A stretch of DNA of 64,000 nt from the NCBI RefSeq assembly GCF_018327705.1, contig NZ_BNEM01000001.1, forward strand, positions 2,170,001 through 2,234,000. The letters run 5' to 3'. The notes beneath the pieces are model-generated. The model did not search any database. It worked only from the letters and a program-made list of their open reading frames with translations, and was not told the origin of the DNA. Below, piece by piece: positions 63,387 to 64,000 of this stretch (positions are counted from its first letter, which is position 1; every line of letters begins with the position of its first letter). The position numbers were made by a program, and so were the translations under genes. This DNA is from Catellatospora sp. TT07R-123. Lineage in GTDB: Bacteria > Actinomycetota > Actinomycetes > Mycobacteriales > Micromonosporaceae.

Positions 63387-64000
63387 AGCCCATCCGGGTG
63401 CTGCTCGCCGACGACCAGCCGCTGCTGCGCAGCGGGTTCCGGATGGTGCTGGGCGCCGAGAGCGACCTCGACATCGTCGGCGAGGCCGCCGACGGCGCCG
63501 AGGCCGTCGAGCTGGCCCGGCGGCTGCTGCCGGACGTGGTGCTGATGGACGTGCGGATGCCGCGCCGCGACGGGGTGGCCGCCACCCGCGACATCGTGGC
63601 GGCCAAGCTGCCGGTCCGGGTGCTGATCCTGACCACGTTCGACCTCGACGACTACGTGGTGGGCGCGCTGCGGGCCGGGGCCAGCGGGTTCCTGGCCAAG
63701 GACGTGCCCGCCGAGGAGCTGGTCGCGGCGATCCGGACGGTGGCGGCGGGCGAGGCGGTGGTCGCGCCGCGCATCCTGCGGCGGCTGCTGGACCGGTTCG
63801 CCGACCTGCTGCCCGACCCGGACGTGACCGTGCCGGACGCGCTGGCGCCGCTGACCGAGCGCGAGCGCGAGGTGCTGGTGCAGGTGGCCCGGGGACTGTC
63901 CAACGCCGAGATCGCCAAGGTGCTGACGGTCAGCGAGACCACGGTGAAGACGCACGTCGGGCACCTGCTGACCAAGCTGGGGCTGCGCGACCGGGTGCAG
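63383..64000 (+). CDS. NarL-type response regulator (3' end missing)
   Basis: 206 residues are visible before the window ends. Receiver at 1-120: VLLADDQPLLRSGF, phosphoacceptor Asp in VVLMDVRMPRRDG, Thr in ILTTFD, Lys in GFLAKDVP, all canonical. The LuxR helix-turn-helix follows (LTEREREVLVQVARGLSNAE, IAKVLTVSETTVKTH). GTG start overlaps the kinase stop. It will be the partner of the kinase. Confidence 0.94.
   Translation, partial: MKPIRVLLADDQPLLRSGFRMVLGAESDLDIVGEAADGAEAVELARRLLPDVVLMDVRMPRRDGVAATRDIVAAKLPVRVLILTTFDLDDYVVGALRAGASGFLAKDVPAEELVAAIRTVAAGEAVVAPRILRRLLDRFADLLPDPDVTVPDALAPLTEREREVLVQVARGLSNAEIAKVLTVSETTVKTHVGHLLTKLGLRDRVQ

Overview
This window comes from the chromosome of a very GC-rich actinomycete. 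Four things support this: third-codon-position G/C dominates almost every gene, GTG starts are frequent, an actinobacterial Pup-proteasome cluster is complete, and the flavin-dependent oxidoreductase looks like an F420-type enzyme. The enzyme repertoire and multidomain secreted cellulase fit a cellulose-degrading Micromonosporaceae-like soil bacterium. That placement is inference; there is no rRNA or tRNA gene in the window to anchor it.

Bases 1-5800 hold three MFS exporters (the first cut by the window edge), an LtrA-like membrane protein and a crotonase-fold protein. Bases 5858-14400 are the most unusual part. A secreted bifunctional cellulase (GH6-FN3-FN3-GH5-FN3-FN3-CBM3) sits behind a promoter with two perfect palindromes of the CebR type. 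It is followed by two LuxR-type regulators and a histidine kinase that carries a cellulose-binding module (CBM2) on the far side of a C-terminal membrane helix. I read this as a candidate cellulose-sensing signal system placed beside the cellulase it may control.

Bases 14400-31800 hold a cold-shock protein, a small helix-hairpin-helix protein and a reductive-pyrimidine/beta-alanine cassette (amino-acid permease, beta-ureidopropionase, dihydropyrimidinase, F420-type oxidoreductase). They also hold an AlkB-type hydroxylase with its TetR regulator, a secreted serine hydrolase, AroA, FKBP, an ornithine-cyclodeaminase-like enzyme, a cysteine dioxygenase/rhodanese operon, an acyl-CoA dehydrogenase and a universal stress protein.

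Bases 32287-62069 form one extended Pup-proteasome neighbourhood, read mostly on the minus strand: RecB-like nuclease (plus strand), M50 protease, TrmI, Mpa/ARC, dop, pup, prcB, prcA, pafA, pafB, pafC, tatA, tatC and helY. It is interrupted by genes not expected there. These are a phage-type endonuclease VII between pup and prcB, a lone dTDP-glucose 4,6-dehydratase between prcA and pafA, a membrane glycosyltransferase-like pair between dop and mpa, and a P450, a DAG-kinase and a HAD hydrolase near helY. The window ends in a second two-component system cut by the right edge.

At least eight long stem-loop elements are scattered between genes. Two families have fixed sizes: three copies of exactly 64 nt (21-nt arms, 22-nt loop) and three copies with a 52-53-nt core. 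They occur between convergent, tandem and even divergent genes, so terminator function alone does not explain them. Ordinary hairpin terminators lie at most convergent gene ends.
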